Shown here: in pieces, positions 10,005 through 22,174 of the stretch
Numbering within the stretch: position 1 is the stretch's first letter
Layout: each line of letters begins with the position of its first letter
NCBI GenBank assembly: GCA_047967505.1
Contig: CM106539.1
Reading direction: 5' to 3' (one strand)
Length of the DNA stretch: 64,000 bases
Source: Dipteris shenzhenensis
Lineage: Eukaryota > Polypodiophyta > Polypodiopsida > Gleicheniales
Translations under genes and position numbers: made by a program
Notes under the pieces: model-generated
What the model saw: the letters and a program-made list of their open reading frames with translations, nothing else
Told to the model about the DNA's origin: nothing
Databases searched by the model: none

Positions 10005-12572
10005 AAGATCAAGTGCTTCTATTGCAACAAGGCAGGGCACAAGTAGAATGAGTGCCAGAAGAAGATTGCAGATGAGAAGAACGGAGTAAAGAAAGATTCC
10101 AACAACAGCACACAGGTAGTACCAGTAGAGCTATTCGTAGCAATTGAGGAGATTTGCACGGAGGCAATTCATGTACCTGTGGATGAACCTTGGATTATTG
10201 ATAGTGGTGCATCATGCCACATGACCAGTCAGAAGGATTGGTATACCTCTCTACATCCGGTAGGGAATGACATCCTGGTAGCAGTCGGCAATGATGCAAA
10301 ATGTCCAGCAAAAGAAAAAGGTACGATAGCTCTCAAGTCAGATGGAGTTGTAAAACGGTTGTTCGATGTTCTTTATGTGCCAGATATCAAGAGGAACTTC
10401 TTGTCCATTTCTGCGATCACAGATTGGGACCTCAAAGTTCACTTCGATAAGAATGGCACACAGATTTTGGATCTTCAAGGGAAGGTCATTGGTAAAGGTA
10501 CACAGTGCAACAACATGCTCGAGCCGATGTGAGCAACACTAAGCTATGGCATAGAGGTTTGGTCATCTAGAACTTAGTTCTTTAAAGGAGATGCATAAAA
10601 GTGGAATGATTGTAGACCTACCAAAAATTACAGATCTATCTGATGTATGTGAAGCTTGCATGATGGGCAAGCAGCATCGGCAACCCTTTCCTAGAGGCCA
10701 GCAGGGCAAAGAATCCTTTAGAGCTCGTTCACATGGATCTCTATGGAAAGATGGAGACAGAAGCTTTGGGTGGTTCCTACTACTTCATGATGCTGATTGA
10801 CGAGTACTTCATGATGTTGATATGGTTATACTTATTGAAGGCTGCTTGGGAGGATTCAAGATAAAGAAGAGGAAGAAGAGCCTGCAGAACCACAACGGCA
10901 ATGGCCATTCCCAAAGTGGGCAAAGCAGATTTTGGATGACAGAGAACCTCCAGCCATTGAGGAGGAACCATCCATACACCGCCAGTCCAAGAGATTAGAA
11001 TAGCAAAGAAGGGGGCAAGAACACTTGGTCAACTATGCTTTGATGACAGAGGTGATCCATGCTGAAGAACCCAAGTGTCTTGAAGAAGCAGAAGGTGATG
11101 ATAAGTGGATGGAGGCTATGTAGTTGGAGTATGGCTCCATAATGAAGAACAACACTTGGGACCTTGTGGATCGACCACCAAAATGCAAGGTAATCAGCAC
11201 CAAGTGGGTGTACAAGACCAAGTACAAGTCCAACGACACGTTGGATAAGTACAAGGCTCAACTCATGGAAAAAGGATTCGCATAGGTACATGGTTTTGAT
11301 TATTAGGATACTTTTGATCCCACAGCTCGACTAACCACAATTCGTAGTGTTTTGGCTTTAGCAGCATAGGAAAGTTGGCCCGTGTTTCAGATGGATGTAA
11401 AATCTACCTTTTTGAATGGAGATCTCAAGGAGGAGGTATACATGGAACAACCACCAGGTTTTGTGATCCCCGGTTCAGAAGGTAAAGTCTGTAAACTAAA
11501 GAAGGCACTTTATGGGCTGAAATAGGCCCCACGAGCATGGTACCAGCGGATTGATGCCTACTTTCTACAAAACGGGTTCAGGAGGAGCCCACCTAATACA
11601 AATTTGTATATCTACAGAGAAGGAGGCAGGTGTATGATCATGGTGGACAACCTTGTCATAGCAGGGAATCATGAAGAGAAGATCTCGCAGACAAAGCATT
11701 TGCTAGGAAGAGAGTTTAAAATGATAGACCTCGGACTGATGCATTTCTATTTGGGGGAAGTTTGGCAAGAGCCAAAACAGATCTTCATTTCACAGCTGAA
11801 GTATGCTAGAGAGATATTAAAGGCATTTGGCATGGCTGAGTGCAAAGTTGGCACCCCTATGGAGGTTGATGTGAAGCTCTCAAACGAGGATTCATCACCA
11901 CTGGTGGACGAAGAGAAGTACAGAAGGCTTGTGGGCAGTTTGATTTACTTGTGCAACACACGGCCGGACATCAGTTTTGTGACTGGTGTACTAAGCAGGT
12001 TTTCCAATAAGCCCTGAGAGAACCATTGGAGGGCAGGGATGCAGGTGCTGAAATACATCAAAGGCACACTTTATTATGGCATCACCTATACCAAGGGCAA
12101 CACCTTGACCGGATTCTATGACTCGGATTGGACACGAGATGTGGACAGCACGTGATCAGTGACAGGTGACTATTTCTCACTTGGATCTAGAGTTGTGTCA
12201 TGGGTCAGCAAGAAGCAACCCACAATTGCTCTTTCTTCTACCGAGGCTGAATACAAATCAGCATGTTTTGCCTCTTGTGAGGTAGTGTGGTTGAAGAGGA
12301 TTTTAGGGGACATGGGTGTAGTGCAGAACAAGCCTACACAGTTATCATGTGACAATCAGAGTTGCATGGCAATTGCAAAGAACCCTGTGTTCCATGCTCG
12401 CACAAAACACATTGAGATTTAATCACTTTGTATGCGAGCTCATCATGGATGGAGAGGTCAACTTGGTGTACTATCCGACTACAAAGAATGTTGTGGACAT
12501 CTTCATGAAGGCTCTTAGAAGAGACTTGCTAGAGAGGCATCTTCATCGACTTGGCATCGGGTCAAAAAAGTA
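10005..12572 (+). pseudogene. Ty1/copia retrotransposon gag-pol remnant (5'-truncated, internally deleted)
   Basis: Copia domains occur in order on the plus strand. A gag CCHC knuckle ('CFYCNKAGH', about 10018) already carries a stop. The protease has 'WIIDSGASCHM' (10191-10223). The integrase zinc-binding end has 'CEACMMGKQHRQPF' (about 10650), and the first strand of the integrase core is frameshifted near 10720. A large deletion near 10840-10860 then removes the rest of integrase. Reverse transcriptase spans about 11090-12020, with stops at 11122, 11283, 11305, 11368 and 11523; the usual YVDD core reads 'MVDN' (about 11640). RNase H spans 12150-12422 ('LSSTEAEYKSACFASCEVVW', then 'CDNQS' and 'ARTKHIEI'), and the C-terminal tail ends in SKK before the polypurine tract. 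No 5' LTR or primer site precedes it. Clearly inactive. Confidence 0.88.
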
Positions 12573-12590
12573 AGTTCACTTGTGTGTGGA

Positions 12591-12602
12591 CATTGAGGGG
12601 GG
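12591..12602 (+). other. Polypurine tract of the copia element
   Basis: The sequence attgaggggggt lies immediately before the TG that opens the 3' LTR, the expected place for the plus-strand primer of a copia element. Confidence 0.65.
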
Positions 12603-13340
12603 TGTTAGATATCAATGCTCCACTCTCGTGTAACTATGCAGGAACCAGCTAACTCTACTTGTAAGCCCCCATATGAGGAGAAGGCATTTGAGTAGCTCGA
12701 TTATCCGGTAGGTCCTGGTTTGGACACCAGATGGGTCCATGTGTGGCCTGATGGCTGGACGGCTTCACATAGAGTTGGCACACTGCCAACTAGGCTACAT
12801 GCAAGTGTGGGAAGGCATCCCATGATTGACCGCACTAAGGGTAGACGGAGCATTTCCCAAGGCAGCCCACTCTTAGGCTGCGAGGCTCGTTTGGTGCCCC
12901 AAATGGATCTCAGATGGCTCTGGGTCGAATGGCAACCATAGGTTAGTTGCTCTATTCTACGCCACAGTTCTAACATGTGGTCGGTGGCCTATTTCGAGAC
13001 TGACCTCCAGTCGGCCCTTTTTGGGCCGACTGGGTTGGTCTCCCAATTGGATCTAACTGACTACGACTGGTGGCTATATAAGAGCAAGCCCGTGAAGCCC
13101 ATCATCATCACTGGCTATAGCAACCCTGATTCGTTAGCATTTAGCCTTTGTCCTCTACTGTTTCTAGCACGCCATCGAAGCTTCGCACACAGGACTGCAC
13201 GGCTGGGAGGTAGCACCATCTATTGTATCAGTTTTACAGTAATCAAAATTTTGATTCTCCATACTATCTACTTTTCTCTCTTGCATACGAGATCATGTTA
13301 TCTGTTGAGCACAGACATTGTATTGTTTTCTTACAAGAAT
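12603..13340 (+). repeat. 3' LTR of the copia element (3' limit uncertain)
   Basis: Begins TGTTAGATATCAATGCTCCACTC directly after the polypurine tract. The start closely resembles the 5' LTR at 15945 (TGTTGAGATATCGAGCTCCACTC), so the two elements belong to related lineages. A TATA box (ctatataaga) is at 13074-13083. The end is not fixed because the inverted repeat at 13343 follows at once and no second LTR copy exists for comparison. Confidence 0.6.
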
Positions 13341-13342
13341 AT

Positions 13343-14605
13343 GTACTACAACTTGAAGACAAAGATTGTCAAATTCCATTGAGCAATACATAAGTTATGG
13401 GTCAGACAAGATACCTATATACCAAAAGTTCCCTAAATCTCACCAAAAATGGCAACATCAAAGCAAACAATGACCAAATCCAAGTTGATTGTAATGTATA
13501 GTTATAAAAATCCCTATCTAAATAATGAAACTTTGAAGTAATGGTAGATCAATCCTTTGTGACAACAAACTCCTTGCGATAAAAACACACTCATTGTATT
13601 CCCATGACATTGACTTAATATAGTTATTATTATTGTTGTGGTCAAAGGCCAATAACTTTTCCTACTAAACTAGCATACTAGTACACTTATAACTCTTGTA
13701 ATAATAATTGCCTAGAAACTCAACATTTAGTTGTCTTGCAGAATGGGAGATTCCAATTACAAAGAACTCATATCATTTGCTTTGTGACGTAAAGAAGGAA
13801 GCTTATTAAGATAGTGCAAAGTATTGACAACCAGTACAATCGGCACGTGCAAGAGGGTTATCCTTCATCCTTGTCTATACATTTTCTACATGAATTTGAC
13901 AAGGAAATTCACCTCCAACAGACATAGAATAGTGCTAGGATCAAAAAGAGGCGTTAACACCAAATAGATGCACAGGAAGAACATGTGACGAACCACAATA
14001 TCTTGTACACACCCTCTTTTGATATGTATCTATTGCATTATTTCCAATTTCTGCTAGATATTGGAATTCATCCCTCCTTGACTTCCCTTATTTATTTATG
14101 TGCCTTTAATCTCTTTATAAATCAACAACATTTTCTTGCTTGTTCAGCTACTACAACAATTTCCACCATAACATCCTCATTTGTTTTGGAATCATTATTG
14201 TAGCTATTGTTCAATTTTTTTTCAAGCGGTGCACCCAAACTAAAAGTGCACTTAATCCATATGACATCTAAAAAGAGAAGGTGCCCTTAATCCATGAGCA
14301 GTTGAAGATGCTCTTAAATCATGAGTACTAAAGCATGCTTTTTCACCTTAAATTCTAGATAGTGCTTGTGATCCATGTAGAAAAATTGCATTTCACTTGG
14401 AAGAAATATTGTTTTGATAGAGGGTCATTGTTTTCTTGGGTGTAGCCATTTTTTTGATAGAGGGTCATTGTTTGCTTCGGTGTAGCCATTTTTGGTGAGG
14501 TCCAGGGACTTTTCTATATATAGGTATCTTGCATGACCCATAACTTATGCATTGCTCAATGGAATTTGGCAAACTTTGTCTTCAAGTAGTACACACTCCA
14601 AATTA
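13343..14605. repeat. Inverted-repeat unit with arms shared with the 33.4-kb locus
   Basis: The left arm (13343-13475) and right arm (about 14440-14605) are reverse complements over about 130 bp. Shared landmarks are 'ttatgcattgctcaatggaatt', 'ctatatataggtatcttgc' and 'gtgtagccatttttggtgagg'. A third copy lies at 33340-33480. The inner end of each arm carries a short piece of gypsy RNase H coding sequence (M-A-T-x-K-Q-T-M-T in translation). The right arm has a 42-bp direct duplication at 14413-14492. The interior (13476-14410) shows no gene. Confidence 0.6.
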
Positions 14606-15944
14606 AACATGAGCGCAAAAAATTATGGAAGAAGGATTTGGAACGAGATCATTAAAGCAATACAAGTGCTATGTTGCATGTGAAGCATGCATCCTAAAGA
14701 CTATAGGATATAGCAATTTATTCAAAAACATCAAAATTTTGATCTATACATGTATATGCAACCAAGTAATCATTCAAAAGTACACTATGTGAGCTTCTCC
14801 TTAACCCAAGGACACACCTAAATGAGAACATTAGGCATGGGTTAACGGGCCTCCAATGTTGTGCTAAAGTGATGCATACCCATTTGAGGGCACACTCCAT
14901 AACTTTTTTTTGATTTGTTAAAACCAAAACGGATTAAAAATTTGGAATCCAAACTAGTGGGGCTAGTGCATGGTGGTCTTAAAACATTGATTGTTGGTAT
15001 TGTTATCTAGATTCACCCTAAAATAAAAGAAGTTTGAAAAGTGCAATTTGTGCATGTGAAAAGATATTTTAATAAATCCAACACTATTTACAATTTTGAA
15101 TTGTTTCTTTTTCCATGCACTTGCTTGCTATATGGCTCATAAGCATTTCAAAGGTCATTGCATTTAATAATACACAGCATCAAACCCGATAGCATTCCCT
15201 TTGGCATATTTGTGTTTCAAAGCATTTTAGGCCACATTGCACTTTGTTTAGGATGTCCAATTCTACTAACGTGCATTGCCCAAGGGGGAAAAATCAATAG
15301 CTAAAATTTTGCTACTCCTGTGAATTTTGAATTTTCACACCTCTTGCCCATCAAATCTTGGAAGATTAATTACCATCAACTTACCCCCGCCCTGCAAATG
15401 CCTTGCAACCCACACATATCTCAACGTGACCTTGCACAAACTTTGACTTGCCATTGTCTTCTTTCGGGTAAGTTGTCTTCTATTCTTTGCTTGCCTCACC
15501 AGCTAGCTTTTCTGGGTCTATTATGGACTGATCGTGGCCATGGTGTCCATGGCAACATGCATCTTGCCATGGCTTGCAAGAGAAGCAAACAGAGGCTATG
15601 AGACAGGAAAGCTAAAAAGCCAAGTCAAGGCACAAGGAATACAGTACGGGTCAAGGAAAGCACTGGCACGGTATCGAATCGGCAACGAAAGACACTTTTG
15701 CAACATCTACGGAGGGAGAAACAACGAGAAGAAAGAAGACTCCTTGCAGAGTAGCAACGAGAAGCAGTTACAGATGCACACATTTGATCATTGCCATCGG
15801 AGAGAAGAACACGAGTTGTGGTGTCATGATTGGTGGGAGCATTCGAGGTAGCAACATCAGGCCATTCAGGTGATTACCAATCTCGAGTCTTCACAAGCTT
15901 TAGTCTGCACCCTAAATTTCATAGAGTAACAACCCTACCAACAA
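14606..15944. other. No recognisable gene
   Basis: Only short unrelated ORFs (14718-14927 minus, 15320-15851 plus) that overlap in several frames and lack recognisable motifs. It ends at the 5' LTR of the next copia element. Confidence 0.45.
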
Positions 15945-16300
15945 TGTTGAGATATCGAGCTCCACTCGTGATATGCCAGGGTGACCGTTGTGCATTTATG
16001 TCATCGACTTGTTAGCTGGCAGATGTAATTGGTACACCGCCCATGAATAATAGCTGGATGACAGCTATCCTTATGTACTCTAGTTCGTGGCTCAGTTACT
16101 ATGCCACCTTAGTTAGTTGAGTTTGGTTTGAGACCCACATATAGGGTTCTTCTATCTCTTTGTACTAGAGTTCTTTTGGCTTTCACAACTACGAAGAGGA
16201 AAACTATGTTCAACGGCCTCCACCTTTGTGTGTATTCCCCCATTGTGTATGTGAGAAAGCCGCAAGTGAGACTCCTTCCTTCTCTCCCACTATCTTCACA
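15945..16300 (+). repeat. 5' LTR of a Ty1/copia element
   Basis: Starts TGTTGAGATATC and ends TATCTTCACA, giving TG...CA termini and a length of about 356 bp. The primer-binding site follows immediately, which fixes the right end. The left end is set by similarity to the LTR start at 12603. No matching 3' LTR is in the window. Confidence 0.75.
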
Positions 16301-16312
16301 TGGTATCAGAGC
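16301..16312 (+). other. Primer-binding site, initiator tRNA-Met type
   Basis: TGGTATCAGAGC directly follows the LTR end. This is the standard primer-binding site of plant copia elements, complementary to the 3' end of initiator tRNA-Met. Confidence 0.9.
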
Positions 16313-17037
16313 CTGGTTCGTGGTAAGGAGCTCAAGAAAGTAAACCAAGTTCGCGTGTCTTGGTAAGAGGACCAGTGTTGCTTTTCTTTTTCGAGTTTGG
16401 GAGCAAATCTCTGCAGGTAGCACAGCTGGAAAGTGCAAGAATGCATTGTCTCAAATTAAGACGCCCTTCGCAGTGTGGCGAGGCCATTTTGGGGCCTGTT
16501 TTAGAGGCGGAAGTTCTCTGCAAGCACTGAGGAAAAGGCCCTGTTTTTGCTGTGCGACCACTGCTCTGCAGGTCGGTCAAAAGTTGCCGCAGAAATTGCA
16601 TCGTATGACTGTGCGCAGAGATATTGGGAGTTACAAAATCATCTTTATTGCATGTTCATGCAAAATCGTCACTAGGAAGTGACTGTGTGGTCAAATACCA
16701 CCTTCTTCAGTTTTGCAGATTTGCCCTTGTGAGGCAGAAGTTGTGTTTTTTGCAGTGAGAATATTTCTCAGGGGGATCACTCATCATATGTAACCCTATC
16801 ACGTGAGTTCAACAGAAGGATATTTTTATTTCCTAAATTTCTAAAAAATTAATATACATAAGGGAGCATTTAAAATGAAATGTAAAAAAATTTACAGATT
16901 TGTATAGAAAAAGGGTACTTTTTATTAAGGAAAATTTTACAGATAAGGGATTTTACAAATAGGCCTTGAACGCACGTGATATAGAGGGTTCATACATAGT
17001 GACCCCCCCCCCAGGAATATTTTGCAGTATTCTATAA
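16313..17037 (+). other. Untranslated leader of the copia element
   Basis: About 725 bp between the primer-binding site and the gag ATG. It includes a C-tract at 17004-17013 and no long frame, as expected for a retrotransposon leader. Confidence 0.55.
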
Positions 17038-19856
17038 TGGCGTCTCATTCTCTTTCACAGATTGTCACTGAAAAGCTTGACAAGAACAACTTCCAAGCAT
17101 GGAAATTTGGAGGAGGATGTGGTAACTCTAGAGGCAGGGGGAGCCAAAGAGGTTGTGGTGGATGGTAGAGAGGCCAAAATGCAAACAGCAATGTTGAATG
17201 CTACTACTATGGTAAAATGGGTCATATGGCTAAAGACTGCTATAAAAAGTAGAATGACATCATGAATGGAAAATTGCAGCAAGGGAATTATGCATCTTCT
17301 AGTAGACAGGGTGATGATAGAAATGAGCATCTGTTTATGGTGCAGCACATGACCAATTCTATGACAAGTGCAAAAGAAAGCAATGATGTGTGGTATGTTG
17401 ACTCAGGTGCGTCAAACCACATGATAGGTCATGCAAAATGGATGCAGGATGCAAGGAAAATGGAAAGACCAGGATTTGTGGAGACTAGTGATGATACTGC
17501 ACATCCTATTATGCAGATTGGTAAAATTCCTTTGTCTATGCAGGATGGGAAAAAGAAATACGTGTCTGATGTATTTCATGTCCCGAATATCACCAAGAAC
17601 CTGGTTTATGTTGGTCAAATGGTTGAGCAGGGCTTGATAGCAAAAGGAAAGAAGAAGGGTAGCATGTTTACGTTGGATGCGAACATGCCTGAATTGAGTG
17701 CAGCAATGTTTGCACATGGGACCGTGGTGTAGTTGCAGATATTGATATCTGGCATAAACGCATTGGTCATGTTAATGTACAGTGACTTAAATCAATGCAG
17801 ACCCAAAATATTGTTGCAGGATTGCCTAAATTCAAGGTTACAGAAATGCATAAGGTATGTGAAGCCTGTCAATTTGGAAAACACGCAAGGAAACCATTTC
17901 CTAGACATGTTCAAGAGAGTAAGAAGCCATTGGAATTAATCCACTCTGATGTGTGGACTACTAAAGATGCATCTATTGGAGGCTATTATTATTTTGTCAC
18001 TTTTATTGATGATTACAGCAGAATAGTTTGGGTGTATTTTATGAAAAAGAAAAGTGAAGTGTTTGGGCATTTCAAAGCTTTTAAAGCTATGGTTGAAAAA
18101 GAAACACGCCTGCAAATAAAATGCCTAAGGTCAGATAGAGGGGGAGAGTACCTCTCAAATGAGTTTCCAAGGTTCCTCTAGGAGCATGGCATAAAGTAGC
18201 AATATTCATGCAGTCATACCCCACAGCAAAATGGACTTGCAAAAAGGAAAAACAGGCATATTGGAGAGGTATCTCGGGCCATGCTAAATGAAAAATACCT
18301 ACCAGATTATTATTGGGCTGAAGCAATTGCTACAATAGTTTACATAATGAACAGGATTCCCATTGTAGCAATACATGGCATGACGCTAGAGGAGATGTAT
18401 ACTGGTAGGAAACCAAATATTTCTCATTTGAAAATTTTTGGTTGCATTGCCTATGTTCATGTGCTAGATGAGTTGAGGTCCAAGTTGGATCCAAAAGCTG
18501 AGAAGTGCATCTTTATTGGTTATTCTCTACAGCAGAAAGGGTATAGATGCTATAACCCTTCTACTCGTAAGTTTACAGTGAGCAGAGATGTTTTTTATGA
18601 GATGAGCAGCTGGTATAAACTAGTAAATGTGATTGATGATGTAGATGCACAAAATGGTAATGCTGCACAGAATTCACAGCAGCAATCACAAAATATTAGT
18701 GGACCTGCAGTGTCCTCTAGCAGTGGTTCACATACTTCACCATGGACAGGCAAATTGAGATTAGGAGAATCTTCTCAAAGCAATGCAAATAGTGGTATGC
18801 AAGTATCACGAAAAGGAAAAGAGAAGGTAGATCAGCCCATGTTTGATGTGAATGGAGGTCATTCTTATGTGGATGGTGAGTCCAGTGGCTCAAAACAGAG
18901 CATTGATGATGAGTTGGGTATTCTTCTATTGTTACACCTGGAGTAAGGAAGACCAGGGATGTTTTGAGAGCACCTGAAAGTGAGTCTATTTTGCACAGGT
19001 CTACCAGAGCTAGGTATCCTGTGGATAGGCTGAAATATGATGGATTTATAGCCATTCACTATGCCTATATGGTCAAAGTGATACACGCAAGCCATGGGAA
19101 AAGAAAAATGGGAGAAAGCCATGGATGAAGAAATGGATGCCTTGGAAGCAAATGCTACATGGGAATTGGTGCCTTTGCCTAAAGACAAGAATGCAATTGG
19201 CTGTAAGTGGGTTTATAAGGTGAAGCACAATGCAGATGGTTCTATGAACAGATACAAGTCAAGATTAGTTGTCAAGGGGTATCCACAGACATATGGCATT
19301 GATTATGAAGAAACATTCAGTCCGGTTGCAAGGATGGCAATCGTAAGAGCAGTCATTGCTATGGCTACATCAAAGGTATGGTCTTTACATCAAATTGATG
19401 TAAAGAATGCCTTCTTGCATGGTGATTTGCAAGAAGAGGTCTTTATGGAGCAACCACTAGGTTATGTTCATGCTGCTCATCCTGAGTTTGTCTGTAGGTT
19501 GACGAAAGCCTTGTATGGCTTGAAGCAAGCACCTAGAGCATGGTCTGACAAGATAGGATAGTATCTTGTCACTATTGGCTTTCAGATTTCCAAGGCAGAT
19601 TTCTCACTTTATGTGAGAAAAACAGAGAAATGTATTATGCTGCTTGTCATTTATGTTGATGATTTGATCATCACAGGTGATAGTGATGAAGTTATCCTTC
19701 ATGTGAAAATGCTATTGAAGTAGAAGTTTGAGATGAAGGATTTGAGAGAGCTGCGCTATTTCTTGGGCATTGAGGTGATTAGATCACCAAGTGGGATACG
19801 GCCCTTGCAGAGGCAGTATGGATTGTACATGCTGTCCAAATATGGGTCCATCTGAA
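17038..19856 (+). pseudogene. Ty1/copia gag-pol, decayed and truncated in reverse transcriptase
   Basis: Gag starts at 17038 ('MASHSLSQIVTEKLDKNNF'). After 'QAWKF' it jumps near 17107 to the Gly-rich region and CCHC knuckle ('CYYYGKMGHMAKDC', about 17200), so the gag core is deleted. Protease: 'VWYVDSGASNHM' (about 17390). Integrase: zinc end 'CEACQFGKH' (about 17860), core 'FIDDYSR' and 'LRSDRGGEY', then stops near 18181 and 18199. The usual catalytic-Glu motif 'NGxAERKN' reads 'NGLAKRKN' (about 18230), so the Glu is Lys. A variable linker follows. Reverse transcriptase begins near 19094 and keeps 'YVDDLIITG' (about 19650), but has stops at 19559 and 19721. Copia homology ends at 19856; RNase H and the 3' LTR are missing. 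Confidence 0.9.
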
Positions 19857-20445
19857 CAGCTATTGACTCATCGACAAATTGCTCCTGCACTTTGCCACAG
19901 ATGTTTTTCTTCTTTAGGGGATTATGAAGATTGTGAGAACATTGCAATTGTGATGACATGGGAGCGAGTTCAGGTCTTCCCTCTATGTTCAAATGGAGTG
20001 ACAAACAATGGAGAGACAAACAACTCACCATAGTTTGGGGAGAGTTTCGATGACCTCACTGACTATCTAGAAGAGGGGGATAACTTTTTAGTTATCGCAG
20101 ATTCTAGGGGGAATGAGGAAGATGAGCCATACTTTCTGTTACAATGCACAAAGCCTAAGCATAAGGTTAATGAAACATTTAAGGATAATTGGGGAATAAC
20201 CTATGAGAAGTGGGATGTAGTAGTTGGAGCTTTTTGGTACAAAAAAACATCCGAGAGAGGCCACAATTACAACCTGCTACATAAGAGTCCACAAACATGT
20301 GTGTACTCTCATCTAGTAAAAGCTATTAAGTTCTAGATGCAACCTGTGCCACAACAAAAGAAGGGCAAGAGTGTATTCAAATTGGATTTAGACACACATG
20401 AGCACATCTTGGGGTGTCTTGGAGTAGTGGACGAGGATGACTGAG
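19857..20445 (+). pseudogene. Coding remnant fused to the copia break, family unknown
   Basis: Beyond the copia break the plus strand stays largely open to about 20443, with stops at 20032 and 20333. Readable stretches include 'SRGNEEDEPYFLLQCTKPKH', 'WGITYEKWDVVVGAFWYKK', 'TCVYSHLVKAIKF' and an acidic end 'GCLGVVDEDD'. The composition is clearly protein-like and not copia. The frame joins the copia frame by chance at the breakpoint. I do not recognise the family; it could be the tail of a DNA-transposon protein. Confidence 0.45.
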
Positions 20446-20560
20446 ATAGTACTAAGAAAATGTATGTAGTCTCATTGCAAGGAAACAATATGTCCACCCT
20501 ACAAAACCAACACCGTGCTGGTTTTATTAAATTGTTTTTGTAAATCCCAAACAGTAAATC

Positions 20561-21122
20561 CCATGCTTGTTTTTAGTATATCCCAACAACCACCACTCTA
20601 GTTTTCCATAACAAATCCACACATCCTACAAATCCATTCATCTTGTAATAATAGAAGCAAACCATCACGCTGGTGGTTGTTAATATCCTAGTGTAGACCA
20701 ACCACTGCACTGACGATAACTTATCCTGCAGTACTACCGTGCTATCCCTACACTACTGCCATGCTATCCTAAATTTTGTTGCATAGTGCTATACTAAAAC
20801 AATGCCCTTTAGTCTATTTATCATTTCGTTAACCGTCAGATTTCATCCCATACTTGGTTTTAGTATATCCCAACAACCACCGCACTGGTTGAATCCCATA
20901 ACGAATCCACATATCCTACAAATCCATTCATCTTGTAAAAATAGAAGCAAACCACCATGATGGTGGCTGTTAATATCCTAGTGCAACCAACCACCATGCT
21001 GGCGATAACTTATCCTACATTACTACCATGCTATCCCTACACTACTGCCATGCTATCCTAAAAGTTGTTGTAAAGTGCTAGTGCCCTTTAGACTGGTTAT
21101 CGTTAACCATCAGATTTCAACC
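20561..21122. repeat. Tandem duplication, about 288-bp unit, two copies
   Basis: Copy 1 (20561-20848) and copy 2 (20849-21122) align throughout. Landmarks are 'tttagtatatcccaacaacc', 'ctacaaatccattcatcttg', 'actactgccatgctatccta' and 'gttaacc(g/a)tcagatttca'. Short internal motifs of the type 'accaccatgctggc' recur. No coding sequence. Confidence 0.8.
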
Positions 21123-22170
21123 ACCGGGCTACTTAAAACATTTAAGTACTAACATGGAAGCAAGCCAATACAAAATCAGGTATTACGAGCACCATGAGAA
21201 AGTCCACAAGTCCAAGAAATGTCTACAAGATTTGTATTGTTTTAAAATACAACATTTTGCAGCCCAAGGAAATTCTAGACTCCCAACTATCTTATCAGCC
21301 TCTCTATGGCAAGCATCTCCCATCTCTTTAGCTAGTCTGAAGCACAATGGTAGACCTCTTCACACACTCAGATTACAGACTACTTGACTATGCTGACTTA
21401 TACACCCATAGTAACTCCTCCTTTCATTTGGGGTCCTATTCATCCTGGTCTTTGCGCTTTATACATCTTCATGCCTCTATCATGTCTTGCCAAAAGAAAC
21501 CTACATCATGAGCTTGACAAGTACCTTAAAGGAGCAGGAAAAACAATAGCTAGGGAAATTAATATTCACCATCTCTGCCGACTCCAAGTAATACACCCAC
21601 CACTGAAGCATGTCCTTCTTGCATCTATTTTCCTCCTTCTCTGGGTTTGTTTATGCGAGGATGCCATCCAACATCGTTTTCAGATAGAAAAAAAGCATTC
21701 CAAAGTTATTTGGATATGCCATATATTCGCTATAGGTGGATCGGCGTACAGAGTTTGGATCGGTGTACAAAGTTTTGGGGCTAGATTTCACAATGGCTCT
21801 TAGTTGTGTTTGCATTGCACTTAAATAGGAAGAGAGTTCATTGAGCCCAACCTTCTCAATCTTCAATCTCATGTTAGTTTGGTAATAAAAAATCTTTGAG
21901 TTCATTGAGCCCAACCTTCTCATTCTTCAGTCTCATGTTATTTGTCTAATCGAAATATTTCTGTCTCACATTAGTGATCTAATCAAAATCTTTCGTCTCA
22001 CATTACTTGTCAAATCGAAATATTTCGTCTCATTATTATCACCGCGCTGGCATGGATCAAAGGACACTATCTAGTCACATAGCTGAGAAAACATTGCCTA
22101 AGTAAACTTTGGAGAAGATTAACAATTTAATAGATTACACACAGATTACATATATTACAATATCAAAGAC
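21123..22170. repeat. Spacer with small direct repeats at 21835-22035
   Basis: 21835-21950 holds two copies of 'gttcattgagcccaaccttc' plus the following 45 bp. 21950-22035 holds three copies of a short unit containing 'tttcgtctca(c)attact'. No convincing gene: the 139-residue ORF at 21384-21803 has no motif. Confidence 0.5.
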
Positions 22171-22174
22171 TCCT

